The translations under genes were made by a program, and so were the position numbers. Below the pieces are notes generated by a model, which did no database searches, was not told where the DNA came from, and worked only from the letters and a program-made list of their open reading frames with translations. Below, piece after piece: positions 1 to 8,554 of a DNA stretch of 13,601 bases (the first letter of the stretch is position 1; each line of letters opens with the position of its first letter). The DNA is from OFTM34 sp047639415 (lineage in GTDB: Bacteria; Planctomycetota; UBA1135; GCA-002686595): positions 1 through 13,601 of the forward strand of contig JBLINP010000102.1 of the NCBI GenBank assembly GCA_047639415.1. The letters run 5' to 3'.

Positions 1-146
1 GAAAATCATCTCCTTTTAAGGACCAGCAGGCCCTTGTGAGATAGATGACTGTCGGAAGTCGTTTTGGTTTCAGGTGCTGTGACAATTAATTGAGATCAGG
101 TCAACAATCTTGCCAGCCAGTTCTAAAAGGTTGTAAGGCGAATCCT
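1..146. other. Left-edge non-coding leader upstream of the DUF1207 gene
   Basis: No credible reading frame is visible here. A stop codon in frame with the next gene lies at 87-89, so that gene cannot extend further left. The stretch presumably holds its promoter, but I see no good match to a -35/-10 pair. An imperfect hairpin is possible around 19-36 (AAGG pairing with CCTT around a short CC/GG core), too weak to call a terminator. Confidence 0.4.
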
Positions 147-1049
147 ATGCTTCCTCTTTTACTAGCACTGCTCATCACGGATCCAGATCCCACGCCGACT
201 CCCACGAAGGCGACTTCCGATCCGGTAGTTGAAGAAGAAGACGATTGGATTCTGGATTTGACCGACAATTGGTCTCTGATCGTTGGTCCGAAGAAAGGCT
301 TCTACCCAAGCTACTTGGCCTCACAGCATCGAGCGACGTTTGCTCTCAAGAGCATCAGCAATTTCGATTCCGAGATCGAAGGCGCTGGCGAGTCACGATT
401 TGGATTGCGCATTGGTGCCAAGATTGGGCTTTTTCATCTGGTTCCCAAAAGCAATCCGTACGGCGGAGTCTTGATCGATGGCGAGGTCGGTTTTTTGGCG
501 CAATTCGATCGAGACAACTCGACTGACAATCTCGGCTGGGATGGTCTTTACGCCATGCACGCCAACTGGATGAGCGCCGACAAGTTGGCGCTGCGCTTCG
601 GTTTCGCCCACGACTCAAGCCATCTTGGTGACGAGTTCATCGAGAGCAATGGGCGCAAGCGTATCAATTACACGCGTGAGGAATTGCGAGTGGGCGCGAG
701 TATGCAACTCTCTTCAGAGTGGCGCGGCTATGCCGAATACGGACATGCCTACACGATCAACAATCCGGCCTTACAGGAGCGCGGACGTTTTGAATGGGGC
801 TTCGAATTCGAATCCATCGCTTCCCCCTGGAACGGACGCTCTAAGCCATTCGCGGCCTTCGACGTGACTTCCTACGAAGAAGATGATTGGAAGGCCAACG
901 TCACTTTGCAGTTGGGCGTAGTTTCGCAATCATCCAGCAGCACGATTTGGCGCGTTGGCTTGGAGTATTACGATGGACGTTCACCGATCGGTGAATTGTT
1001 CCAAGACGAAGAGCGTCACTTGGCCTGGGGCTTTTGGTTCGACGTCTGA
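147..1049 (+). CDS. DUF1207 family putative outer-membrane beta-barrel protein
   Basis: This encodes about 300 residues. I recognise the DUF1207 family from the order of its conserved blocks: a histidine/serine block HDSSHLGDEF at about residues 155-164, an acidic SYEEDDW block at about 242-248, and LEYYDGRSPIGELF at about 272-285. In between, the protein alternates hydrophobic and polar residues and is rich in Tyr, Trp and Phe, as in outer-membrane beta barrels. The family's function is unknown; most members are predicted to be exported. I chose ATG 147 because AAGG at 135-138 sits 8 bases upstream; the alternative TTG at 90 has no ribosome site. The N-terminus starts with a short hydrophobic run (LPLLLALLI) and then a Pro/Thr/Asp-rich linker. 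The run is shorter than a normal signal peptide and lacks a basic n-region, so either the signal is atypical or the TTG start, which adds Arg and Lys residues, is used. The gene stands alone and converges on the GT-C gene. Confidence 0.8.
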   Translation: MLPLLLALLITDPDPTPTPTKATSDPVVEEEDDWILDLTDNWSLIVGPKKGFYPSYLASQHRATFALKSISNFDSEIEGAGESRFGLRIGAKIGLFHLVPKSNPYGGVLIDGEVGFLAQFDRDNSTDNLGWDGLYAMHANWMSADKLALRFGFAHDSSHLGDEFIESNGRKRINYTREELRVGASMQLSSEWRGYAEYGHAYTINNPALQERGRFEWGFEFESIASPWNGRSKPFAAFDVTSYEEDDWKANVTLQLGVVSQSSSSTIWRVGLEYYDGRSPIGELFQDEERHLAWGFWFDV

Positions 1050-1086
1050 GTGCGACACGCGCAATTGCGAGTGAGGCCCCGCCCTC

Positions 1087-2967
1087 CTATTTGGGCTCGA
1101 CTGAATTCGCTGGATCCACTTTGGACCTAGCCCAATCCCCTAGTTCGAAGACTTCGAGTTCATTTCGAATAGTCGGACTCGTTATCGAAACCAGCAAATC
1201 GCGGAGCTGCGTTGCCTTCTCGACCACATCCGGCTTGAGTCGCCCAGCTTTGGCGTCGCGCTGGATCCCCAGCGTTTCGAATAGAAAGGCAACTCGACGT
1301 CCTTCGCCCAGTTTTGAAAGGATGCGTGCTTTCAAGGCGCGCAGTTGCTCGACCGAATAGATGCTGATGAAGACCGGCGCGTCGGAGTAGAACTGCAAGG
1401 GCATCGAAACGTTGCCCGTCGTGATGATGACGGCGCGCGAATCGTGCAGCAATTCGTCCATCCACGGCTCTTCGATTAACTCTTTGACTTGATTCGAGCG
1501 TTGCGTAATCCAGAAGCGGACGTCGTCCCAGGCTGCGAATGAAATCGCTCCGCTGAGCGCACATGCCAGAGCGAAGTTCGCCTGTACGACGCGCTTGCCG
1601 CGCACGCAGGCGAATAGAGATCCGATAGCCAAGACTATCGGAAGATTACGGGCGGCGAGCAGCGGCAGGAACAACAGGCTCTGTGGCTCGCTTAGTGAGA
1701 TCTCAACATCGGCGTTGCGCTCGGAAGCTAGAAATGCGGCGTAGATCCCGAGACCAATTAAGAACAAGCAAGCCGGAGCACTTGCTCCAATGGTTTTCGC
1801 TCGCCGCGTTACTTGAAACAGAGCCAGACTGAGTAAGGCCGAGATGATTCCGAAGAAAGGCACCGAAAGCCCCACGAAGAAATTGTGATTGAAGCTGCGC
1901 GCCGGAAAGACGGCGACGTACAACACGCCTGCGAGAAACAACGGCAAGAGCACGCCCTCTTCGCGACTGAGTCGGTTGGAATTGTGGAAGCGCAAACAAC
2001 GGCGAAGTGCCCACGCTCCTCCCAGTAAGACCAGTACGGTCACCGGAGGCGTCAAGTACCTTTGTAGAAAGGCCCACTGAAGACTAAGAAAGCGCGATAG
2101 CGGCACAGGCAAGCTGGTGACCCACGCCAATGTGCTCGATGTGTCGTTGGCCAATTCCTCGGGGCTCAGAACCATGCGCAGATGTATCGCGTGAACCGCG
2201 AAGCCAAGCAGTACACCTGCTGGCAAGAGCAAAGTCGAAGCGAGCGCGCGCCACTCGCGCTTGCCTCCAAAAACTATGAGCGCATGGATTCCGAGACCGG
2301 GCAAAATGAAGATCGCTGACCACTCGCAGAATCCGCCCAAAAAGGCGTAACCAGCCGCGAAGATCAGATCGCGGCGCTCTCCCTTTCGCAGCCAAAGGAC
2401 GTAGCGATAGAGAATCAGTGTGTAGAGGAAGACAACCAGTCCGTCGATCCATTGCATGCTCGCGAAGAACGCCGCGAAGGGAATTACGGCGGTGAATAGC
2501 ATCGCCGTAAGTGCGACTGTCGGATTCCAAATCAAACGAGCCAAGCGCCAAACCCCGAAGAGCGCCAGCAGCGAGGCGAGCACCCAGGGAAGTCGAGAGG
2601 CCCATTCGGATGGACCAAACAGCATCATCGAAAGCGCCGTGATTGAAATGCAGGTGGTTGGATGATGCGGGTAGTACGAGTAAACCCGACTGCCGTCCTC
2701 GAGTTCGACGCGCCATTCGATCGGAACACCGAGGGTTTCGCCAAAACCGTGCGTAACGAAGTTTTTAGCGGGTCCGCCTGTGGAGCCGCCGCCAAACGCG
2801 CTGTGAAAATCGTTCGGACGGCCACTCCATGCATCGTTCAGGTTCAGAGAGCGAAAGACCAAACCCAATAGCAACACGAGCACGACCAAGGCCAGTTCGC
2901 GTGCTCCTACGGGGCTTGATTTGCGTTCGGCTAGAACCGGTACGCTTTCACCGAACGGCGAATCCAT
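1087..2967 (-). CDS. GT-C (ArnT/PMT-like) membrane glycosyltransferase
   Basis: This is a 626-residue polytopic membrane protein. The first membrane helix lies at about residues 23-41. A periplasmic loop follows (NDFHSAFGGGS near 52-62, then YYPHHPTT near 98-105), and then a run of roughly ten or more hydrophobic helices to about residue 480. Helix-loop order, the HHP motif before helix 2 and the RLPWVLASLLALFGVWRLA stretch fit the PMT_2/ArnT-like GT-C superfamily. These enzymes move a sugar from a polyprenyl-phosphate carrier to an acceptor on the outer face of the inner membrane. The acidic residue Asp53 in the first loop could be catalytic, by analogy. The C-terminal 130 residues are soluble and probably periplasmic. 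ATG 2967 lies one base after the stop of the upstream peptidase gene, with GGAG at 2972-2975, so the two are almost certainly cotranscribed and translationally coupled. Donor and acceptor cannot be read from the sequence. Confidence 0.8.
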   Translation of the reverse strand: MDSPFGESVPVLAERKSSPVGARELALVVLVLLLGLVFRSLNLNDAWSGRPNDFHSAFGGGSTGGPAKNFVTHGFGETLGVPIEWRVELEDGSRVYSYYPHHPTTCISITALSMMLFGPSEWASRLPWVLASLLALFGVWRLARLIWNPTVALTAMLFTAVIPFAAFFASMQWIDGLVVFLYTLILYRYVLWLRKGERRDLIFAAGYAFLGGFCEWSAIFILPGLGIHALIVFGGKREWRALASTLLLPAGVLLGFAVHAIHLRMVLSPEELANDTSSTLAWVTSLPVPLSRFLSLQWAFLQRYLTPPVTVLVLLGGAWALRRCLRFHNSNRLSREEGVLLPLFLAGVLYVAVFPARSFNHNFFVGLSVPFFGIISALLSLALFQVTRRAKTIGASAPACLFLIGLGIYAAFLASERNADVEISLSEPQSLLFLPLLAARNLPIVLAIGSLFACVRGKRVVQANFALACALSGAISFAAWDDVRFWITQRSNQVKELIEEPWMDELLHDSRAVIITTGNVSMPLQFYSDAPVFISIYSVEQLRALKARILSKLGEGRRVAFLFETLGIQRDAKAGRLKPDVVEKATQLRDLLVSITSPTIRNELEVFELGDWARSKVDPANSVEPK

Positions 2968-2968
2968 G

Positions 2969-4864
2969 CTACTCCAATTCCCGACTGCCCAATGTCATCA
3001 TCACATGCTCGAGCTTTCCGCCACGCTTGAAGTGCACTTCAACGACGTCGCCGGGCTTATGAACTTGAAGGGTGTAAACAAAGTCGTGGATGTCTCCGAT
3101 TTTGAGATCATTGAGGCCCACCAGAATGTCCCCTCCCAACAAGCCCGCGCGTTCCGCCGGGCTGCCCGCACTCGTGCCGTCGATTAGCAGTCCTTCACCT
3201 TCCCAAGCGTAGTTGGGAACACTTCCAAAAGTGACGCTCCAACTGGCTTCACGTTTTCGGCGTGCACCGGAGGCCTCGCGAGCGACCTCGACAAAAGGCA
3301 ATGAGCTTTGAGCGCCGATGCGACTCACTAAGTCGAGCGCCAACTGCGTCGTTCGTTCGGCACCTTCCGCTTCGAACCGTTCCGCGTCGTCGGTGGGCTT
3401 GTGATAATCGGTGTGAACGCCACTAAAGAAATGTAGCGCTGGGATCTCCGCTCGAATGAAGCTTTGATGATCGCTGCCACCAATTCCGTCCCCGGACATG
3501 TTGACCGACAACTTCAAACCGGACGCTGCGCCAGCAGCGGTCATCCACTTACCGAATTCAGGCGAGGTGCCAGCGCCGAGAACTTGCAGAACCCCGTCGC
3601 CCGCACGTCCGACCATGTCGAAGTTCAAATTGCAGACGACGCGATCCAGCGCAACGGTCGGATTTTGCACCCAGTGGGCACTTCCGAGCAATCCGAGCTC
3701 TTCGCCTGACCAAAGCGCGAACAAAACATCGCACTCCGGTTGCTCGCCTTGCGAAAGACTGCGGGCCAACTCGAGCACCACTGCGGTCCCGCTTGCATTG
3801 TCGTCCGCGCCATTGTGAATATCACCCCAAGTATCGCGCGATAACGACCCGGTACCGCCCATACCGAGGTGATCAAAATGTGCACCGAGCACGATCACGC
3901 GACTGTGATCTTTGCCGGGCAAAAGACCGAGCACATTCGTTGCGGTTCCGTTTCCACGACGTACGTCGCTGGAAAGAGCAACCTGTCCCAAAGCTTCTGA
4001 TGAGTTCGTTACTTGCTTGCCGGTTTCTTTAGCACGCGCATCGATGGCCGCAACTCGCTCCTCAAAATCGGGGATCAAAGCGCTCGCATCTTCCACCGAA
4101 ACCATGATCGCTGGAATTTTTGTCGCGGCCGTATGACCGTTGTGAAAGGCAAGCAATTCCGTGCCCCGATCGCGGGGATGTTGCGCCAGAATTACGGCTG
4201 CCGCGCCGAGGTGCTTGGCCGCCATAACCTTGTTAAAAATCGCCGCGCTACTTCCGAAGGGAGAAGTGTTGCCCCCGCCATGTGGATTGTGAGCAGCCGA
4301 TTCATCTTCGACGACTGGAATTTCCGGAGCACCACGAACGATCATGACGACCGCTCCATTCAAGCTGGTCTTTCCGTAGTCATCCCACTCACGTTCTTCA
4401 TTGCGAATGCCGTAGCCCGCAAACACCAAGGTCGAGGCAGCTCCGCCGCCCGCGGAACAAAACAGAGGCGCGGCAGTTTTGATGGTTGTGCCTGCTTGAG
4501 GTGCCCCGCCTGGACCTGCGGTCAATTTGACCCACGTGCCGCCTCGGTCTTCGGGTTCCAGCGGAACCTCGACCGATTGAAGGAAGCCCGCTTCGCCCGC
4601 GGCTTCAATTCCGAGGCTCGCCAGGCGCTCGGCGATGAATTCTGCGGCGGCACGCTCGCCTTCGGTTCCAGCGCGCCGACCCTGGCGTGCATCCGCTGCC
4701 AACCAAGTCACGTCTTCGGTAAGTCGAGCCGACCTGGAGTTTGATCCGGTGGCCGTTTGGCTCTTGTCGCTGGTAGCGGCACAGGCGGCGATCAATGAAA
4801 AGCCAAGAACGAGCGCGGGCAGGATGCCGCGACGCGAAACGCTGCTGAGGAGATGAGAATTCAT
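2969..4864 (-). CDS. M28 family zinc metallopeptidase lipoprotein with PA and PDZ domains
   Basis: This encodes 631 residues from ATG 4864; a TTG at 4882 would add six residues without a ribosome site. The N-terminus is a lipoprotein signal ending in LIAAC, with the lipidated Cys at residue 28, so the enzyme is probably membrane-anchored in the periplasm. A protease-associated (PA) domain spans about 125-280. The M28 catalytic domain spans about 310-520 and carries every expected ligand: His329 in GAHFDHLG, Asp355 in GADDNASG, the catalytic Glu388 and ligand Glu389 in SGEELG, Asp416 in NFDMVGR and His488 in DYHKPTDD. This predicts a working di-zinc aminopeptidase or carboxypeptidase-like exopeptidase. 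A PDZ domain follows at about 550-631 (from YAWEGEGLLIDG), as in many bacterial M28 lipoproteins. It heads an operon with the GT-C gene and is divergent from the YfhO-like gene. Its substrate is unknown; short peptides are the usual family substrate. Confidence 0.9.
   Translation of the reverse strand: MNSHLLSSVSRRGILPALVLGFSLIAACAATSDKSQTATGSNSRSARLTEDVTWLAADARQGRRAGTEGERAAAEFIAERLASLGIEAAGEAGFLQSVEVPLEPEDRGGTWVKLTAGPGGAPQAGTTIKTAAPLFCSAGGGAASTLVFAGYGIRNEEREWDDYGKTSLNGAVVMIVRGAPEIPVVEDESAAHNPHGGGNTSPFGSSAAIFNKVMAAKHLGAAAVILAQHPRDRGTELLAFHNGHTAATKIPAIMVSVEDASALIPDFEERVAAIDARAKETGKQVTNSSEALGQVALSSDVRRGNGTATNVLGLLPGKDHSRVIVLGAHFDHLGMGGTGSLSRDTWGDIHNGADDNASGTAVVLELARSLSQGEQPECDVLFALWSGEELGLLGSAHWVQNPTVALDRVVCNLNFDMVGRAGDGVLQVLGAGTSPEFGKWMTAAGAASGLKLSVNMSGDGIGGSDHQSFIRAEIPALHFFSGVHTDYHKPTDDAERFEAEGAERTTQLALDLVSRIGAQSSLPFVEVAREASGARRKREASWSVTFGSVPNYAWEGEGLLIDGTSAGSPAERAGLLGGDILVGLNDLKIGDIHDFVYTLQVHKPGDVVEVHFKRGGKLEHVMMTLGSRELE
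2972..2975 (-). promoter_or_regulatory. Ribosome binding site of the GT-C gene, inside the upstream gene end
   Basis: On the minus strand GGAG is followed by TAGC and then ATG. The site overlaps the last codons and stop of the peptidase gene, and the 4-base spacing is tight. This fixes the ATG at 2967 and suggests coupled translation. Confidence 0.5.
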
Positions 4865-4941
4865 GCCCAATAGAATGCGCAACCGAGCACCGTTGCGGCA
4901 AGGAACTACGCCAGAGGCTCGCGACTGGTTAGGCTTCTTTG
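4865..4941. promoter_or_regulatory. Divergent promoter region between the M28 peptidase and YfhO-like genes
   Basis: This 77-base gap separates two divergent start codons and must hold promoters for both units unless these lie inside the coding regions. I see no convincing -35/-10 pair and no operator-like palindrome. TTAGG at 4929-4933 could serve as a weak ribosome site for ATG 4942. Confidence 0.45.
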
Positions 4942-7656
4942 ATGGCAGAAGAGCAAATTACGTCGGATATGGGCGAAGGGAGCGGAGAGTTGGCGGGCTG
5001 GCGCCGTCTGCTTCTGCTCCTCGTCGCTCCGATTATGCTCATCGGCCCTTCGCTTCTGCCGGGTCGGCGCTTCCTGCCGCAACTACCTGTTCAGTACCCA
5101 CCGCTCAGTACGGAGAATCCCGAGGCCGCGCAAGCCAGCTCCGTTGGCGCTAATCACTCGACCAGCGACAGGATCCTGCCCTTTCTAACGGAGCAGATCG
5201 AAATCAGTCGCCAAGTCAGGCAGGGCAATCTGCCTACTTGGGATCCCAAGCTCGGCATGGGATTGCCGCTTTTCGCAGGCAGCCTCGTCTCCCCCGCCTA
5301 CCCACCCAACTGGTTGGCCATCTTTCTGCCTCCCGACCTCGCCGCCGGTTGGCTCGCACTCTTCTGTCTCTTCATCGGTGGAGCGGGAATCTTCGCGCTC
5401 GCAAAACGCCGCGGTCTTTCATCGGGTGCCGCAGCCGTTGGCGCGATTGCTTTTCAAACCGCGGGATGGGCGCTCACCAATTTGCACTTGCCAATGAAGG
5501 TCGACGCAGCGGTTTGGTTGCCGTGGTGTTTGTGGGCGGTTCAAGGTTTGGTCCAAGAGCGACGCTACGCAGGTTTATGGCTCTTCCTCTTCACCGCCTG
5601 TTCTTTCCTCGCAGGCTTTGCGCCGATCGCCTTCTTCTGCGCCGTTCTCGTCTTTTGCATCAGCACGTGGCAATTATTCTCCGACCGACATAGCGAACTC
5701 GCAGCACGTCGCCCACTAAAAGTCGGACTGCAGGTCGCAGGTTTCCTCGCCCTCGGAGCTCTCGGGGCAGGCGTACAACTTCTTCCGAGTCAGGAAGCCA
5801 GCCTACTCTCGGTACGCCAAGATCAAACCGCCGAACGCGTTGAAGCCCAAGCGCTTCCAATGAGCGCTGCCTTCAGTTTGTTGATACCCGACATGTTTGG
5901 CAGTCCCGAACAGTTTCAATCTGGGCCTCATCCCGCAGCGGTTTGGCTTTCGAGCGAGGACGATCGCGACCAACTTCTAAACTTCAACAGCCTAGAGTGG
6001 AACGCCTTCGCGGGTATCTCGGTTCTCGCACTTGCGATCGTTGCGTTGATTGCAACTCCGCGCCGGGCTGCCTTTCCGTTTTGCTTGTGGGTGGCAGCCT
6101 GGGGTTTTGCACAAGGCTGGCCAGTGATGCGCTTCTTCTATCACTTACCAGGCTTCGACCTCGTCGCACCCGGACGCGTTCTGGCCGTGCAGTGGTTTGT
6201 CGCACCATGGCTCGCCGCACTTGGCACCCAGGTTATTATTGATCGCCGACCAAGAGCGATAGCGACGCTGCTCGTCATGGCTTTTTCGATTACTGCCTGC
6301 GCTTTCCTCTTCTGGACAGGATTCGATCCGGCGGGTTGGTCCACTGAGTTCATCGCGGTCGCATCCGAGCGGTTCGGCGTTGCACCTGAACTCGTCGCGC
6401 TCCAATTTTCAGATGGCCAGCGCCTGGCTGCCGGCGAAGAATTGCTCGTCAATTCAGTACGCGTACTCGGTGCGAGCGGAGCGTTGTTTGCGGCGGGCTT
6501 ATGCGCATTGCTCCTGCGGCGCTCTCCCGCGGCCTTCGGAGCTGGTCCACCTCCGTGGAAACTGCTCTTTGCGCTACTGATCACCTTGGTGCTCTTTTTG
6601 ATTCCAGTGGCGGTCACCCAGCCCGAGCGAGTCCTACTGCCGCTCGTGCTCGGCCTGGCCTATGCTCTCGTCGTCGCTCGCCCAGGCAGTTCACTAACAC
6701 TCGCAGGTTGGCTGCCTTTCGCATTGGTCGTTGCGATCGAAGGAGGCAGTAACGGCGCCGCACATTTACAACCACGACAGGTCACCGGCGAGTTATTCCC
6801 CGCCAGCCCGGCGATCGCGGTGATCGAAACCGCGACCGGTGATGGTCGCGTCTTGCGTTTAGATCAAAGTCCTGGCGAAACTCCCGAGGACGTCGTCTCA
6901 CTCGCTCGACCGGGGCTTCTGGAACCCTACGGATTGAGTGACCTCACGCCGTACACCGTCTTCACGCCGCGAACACTCGTCGAACTGTTCGGCAGCTTGG
7001 GTCCAGGTACGACCTACTCGTCGGGAATCAGCAGCATTCCAAGCGTCGAGTTGATCGATCACCCCATCTTGGATCTTGCGCGCGTGACCTGTTTGCTCTC
7101 ACGCAAAGCCATCGAACATGCTCGCCTAATCCCCGTGTTCGAGTCCAGCGGCTTCAACGTCTATCAACGGACGGGAGTCCCACCGGTTGTGCACGTCGTG
7201 CGCGAAGCCATTGAAACTCAGTCCGACGAAGAAGCGCTGGCCCTGTTGTCGTCGGGACGTTTCGATCCGGCGCGGCAGATCGTACTTGCGCCCGGATTGG
7301 CCGCCGTTTCTGAATACAAAATCGGACACGGTGCACGCGAAAGCCTCACGACTTCACGGGTTGCGCCGCACCGCCTTGACGTCAGCATCGAAAGCACGGC
7401 TGGTGGTTGGCTCGTATTCCACGAACAGTATTATCCCGGTTGGAAGGCCACCATCGATGGAGTCGACGCGGAAATTCTACGCGTCAATCACGCACAACGC
7501 GCTCTACCGATCCCAGCCGGAAAACATGTTGTTCGCACGAAGTACGAACCCTGGTCGCTTCGCTTCGGGACTACGCTGACTCTACTCGCGTTTATATGCG
7601 CCGCTTGGCTTTCTAAAAAACTCGGCCGTTCAACGCCGCACGCAAGTCCCGAATAA
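4942..7656 (+). CDS. YfhO-like multi-pass membrane protein (GT-C fold)
   Basis: This encodes 904 residues from ATG 4942; the codon just before is an in-frame TTG, and the ATG is better placed after TTAGG. The first helix (about 20-40) is followed by a periplasmic loop with DRILPFLTEQ and then GNLPTWDPKLGMGLPLFAG (about 76-113), the typical YfhO arrangement. Around a dozen membrane helices follow, to about residue 600. A large periplasmic domain spans about 605-872, ending in the diagnostic YYPGWKATIDG (about 830-840) and the segment LRVNHAQRALPIPAGKHVV. A last helix (about 875-892) returns to the membrane. YfhO (PF09586) members are GT-C-like proteins; characterised relatives take part in glycosylating lipoteichoic acid or other surface polymers using lipid-linked sugars. 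Here the role is inferred as periplasmic transfer of a sugar in envelope glycan assembly. It heads a plus-strand unit with the hydrolase gene 21 bases downstream. Confidence 0.85.
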   Translation: MAEEQITSDMGEGSGELAGWRRLLLLLVAPIMLIGPSLLPGRRFLPQLPVQYPPLSTENPEAAQASSVGANHSTSDRILPFLTEQIEISRQVRQGNLPTWDPKLGMGLPLFAGSLVSPAYPPNWLAIFLPPDLAAGWLALFCLFIGGAGIFALAKRRGLSSGAAAVGAIAFQTAGWALTNLHLPMKVDAAVWLPWCLWAVQGLVQERRYAGLWLFLFTACSFLAGFAPIAFFCAVLVFCISTWQLFSDRHSELAARRPLKVGLQVAGFLALGALGAGVQLLPSQEASLLSVRQDQTAERVEAQALPMSAAFSLLIPDMFGSPEQFQSGPHPAAVWLSSEDDRDQLLNFNSLEWNAFAGISVLALAIVALIATPRRAAFPFCLWVAAWGFAQGWPVMRFFYHLPGFDLVAPGRVLAVQWFVAPWLAALGTQVIIDRRPRAIATLLVMAFSITACAFLFWTGFDPAGWSTEFIAVASERFGVAPELVALQFSDGQRLAAGEELLVNSVRVLGASGALFAAGLCALLLRRSPAAFGAGPPPWKLLFALLITLVLFLIPVAVTQPERVLLPLVLGLAYALVVARPGSSLTLAGWLPFALVVAIEGGSNGAAHLQPRQVTGELFPASPAIAVIETATGDGRVLRLDQSPGETPEDVVSLARPGLLEPYGLSDLTPYTVFTPRTLVELFGSLGPGTTYSSGISSIPSVELIDHPILDLARVTCLLSRKAIEHARLIPVFESSGFNVYQRTGVPPVVHVVREAIETQSDEEALALLSSGRFDPARQIVLAPGLAAVSEYKIGHGARESLTTSRVAPHRLDVSIESTAGGWLVFHEQYYPGWKATIDGVDAEILRVNHAQRALPIPAGKHVVRTKYEPWSLRFGTTLTLLAFICAAWLSKKLGRSTPHASPE

Positions 7657-7677
7657 CCTCCGAATCCGAACGTTACC

Positions 7678-8466
7678 GTGCATTTCCAAGTTTTATCCAG
7701 TGGCAGCAAAGGCAACAGTTCCTTAGTCCGTGCAGGCGAAACGCGCCTCATGATCGATGCTGGACTCACCGCAGCGGCTCAGACCGCGCGCCTTGAAGCC
7801 GCCAAGACATCAGTTCGCGCACTACACCACATAGCGCTTTCCCACGGTCACCTCGATCACACTCGTAGCGCAGGAATTTTCAGCAAGCGCAACGAACACT
7901 TGACCGTGCACTGTGCGGAGCGGGTGATGAAAAACAAAGCGCTGGCGCGAGCGCGCCGGTTGAGCACGCTGACCATCGGTCGCGAACAAAGCCTTGGTGA
8001 TCGCACGGGCAATGACCAACTCAGCTTACTCGCAGTCAAGATTCCGCACGACGCCGACCCCACTGTCGCCTTTCGAATTGAATACGAAGGTCGCCGTTTG
8101 GTTATCTTAACTGACATGGGTCATCCCGCACGGGAAGCCACCCGAGAACTCATCGACCCGCATGTCTTGTTGCTCGAATTCAATCATGACGAGGGCATGA
8201 TCGAAACCGGACCCTATCCTCCGAGTTTGCGAAAGCGCATCTTGGGAGGCGGTGGCCATCTCTCGAACAGTCAAGCTGCAGAAGTGCTTGGTCATCTCGC
8301 AGGTTCAAACCTGCATACCCTGGTTCTTGCACACTTATCGGAACACAACAACACGCCCGAACTTGCGCGAGAGGTCGCTGAGTCCAAGCTCTCCACTCTG
8401 GGACTGTCACACGTGCGCGTCTTGATCGCCAGTCAAACGGATATCGGCGAAAATCTAAGCGTCTAG
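7678..8466 (+). CDS. walJ: WalJ/YycJ-like metallo-beta-lactamase-fold hydrolase
   Basis: This encodes 262 residues from GTG 7678. The N-terminal SSGSKGNSS (about 7-15) is the signature of the YycJ/WalJ branch of the metallo-beta-lactamase fold. The metal-binding motif SHGHLDH is at 55-61 (His56, His58, Asp60, His61). It is followed by PHDA at 123-126, Asp146 in TDMGH, EFNHD at 167-171, and HLS at 194-196 and 219-221. All expected ligands are present, so it should be an active di-metal hydrolase, cytoplasmic because there is no signal peptide. Characterised relatives are 5'-3' exonucleases linked to DNA repair (the Bacillus YycJ/WalJ group), and the symbol is given on family resemblance only. 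In Firmicutes the gene sits with the WalRK two-component system; here it follows a YfhO-like gene, so its position gives no functional hint. No clear ribosome site precedes the GTG, and no ATG start lies near the motif-bearing N-terminus. Confidence 0.85.
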   Translation: MHFQVLSSGSKGNSSLVRAGETRLMIDAGLTAAAQTARLEAAKTSVRALHHIALSHGHLDHTRSAGIFSKRNEHLTVHCAERVMKNKALARARRLSTLTIGREQSLGDRTGNDQLSLLAVKIPHDADPTVAFRIEYEGRRLVILTDMGHPAREATRELIDPHVLLLEFNHDEGMIETGPYPPSLRKRILGGGGHLSNSQAAEVLGHLAGSNLHTLVLAHLSEHNNTPELAREVAESKLSTLGLSHVRVLIASQTDIGENLSV

Positions 8467-8554
8467 ATTGCTGAACTGCCGTCGGCCGATCCCTATGATG
8501 CTGATTGATCTCGGTTCAATCTCGCATCCGTACTCAGTTCCAGAGAATAGTCCT

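Noticed and set aside
1060..1069. A 10-base perfect palindrome CGCAATTGCG in the convergent gap after the DUF1207 gene
   Set aside because: It has no loop and no following T-run, so it cannot be a standard terminator, and a 10-base palindrome is expected by chance in a window this size.
2084..2716. A 210-residue minus-strand frame overlapping the GT-C gene in another phase
   Set aside because: It is rich in Arg, Ser and Ala with no domain, and it sits inside the transmembrane-coding part of the GT-C gene.
4013..4744. A 243-residue frame on the plus strand, antisense to the M28 peptidase gene
   Set aside because: It lies wholly opposite a gene with complete catalytic motifs, and its translation has no recognisable domain and an Arg/Ser-rich, non-globular look typical of shadow frames in GC-rich DNA.
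8468..8554. An N-terminal extension of the small lipoprotein frame
   Set aside because: Starting at 8468 would bury the signal peptide 29 residues in; ATG 8555 places it exactly at the N-terminus.
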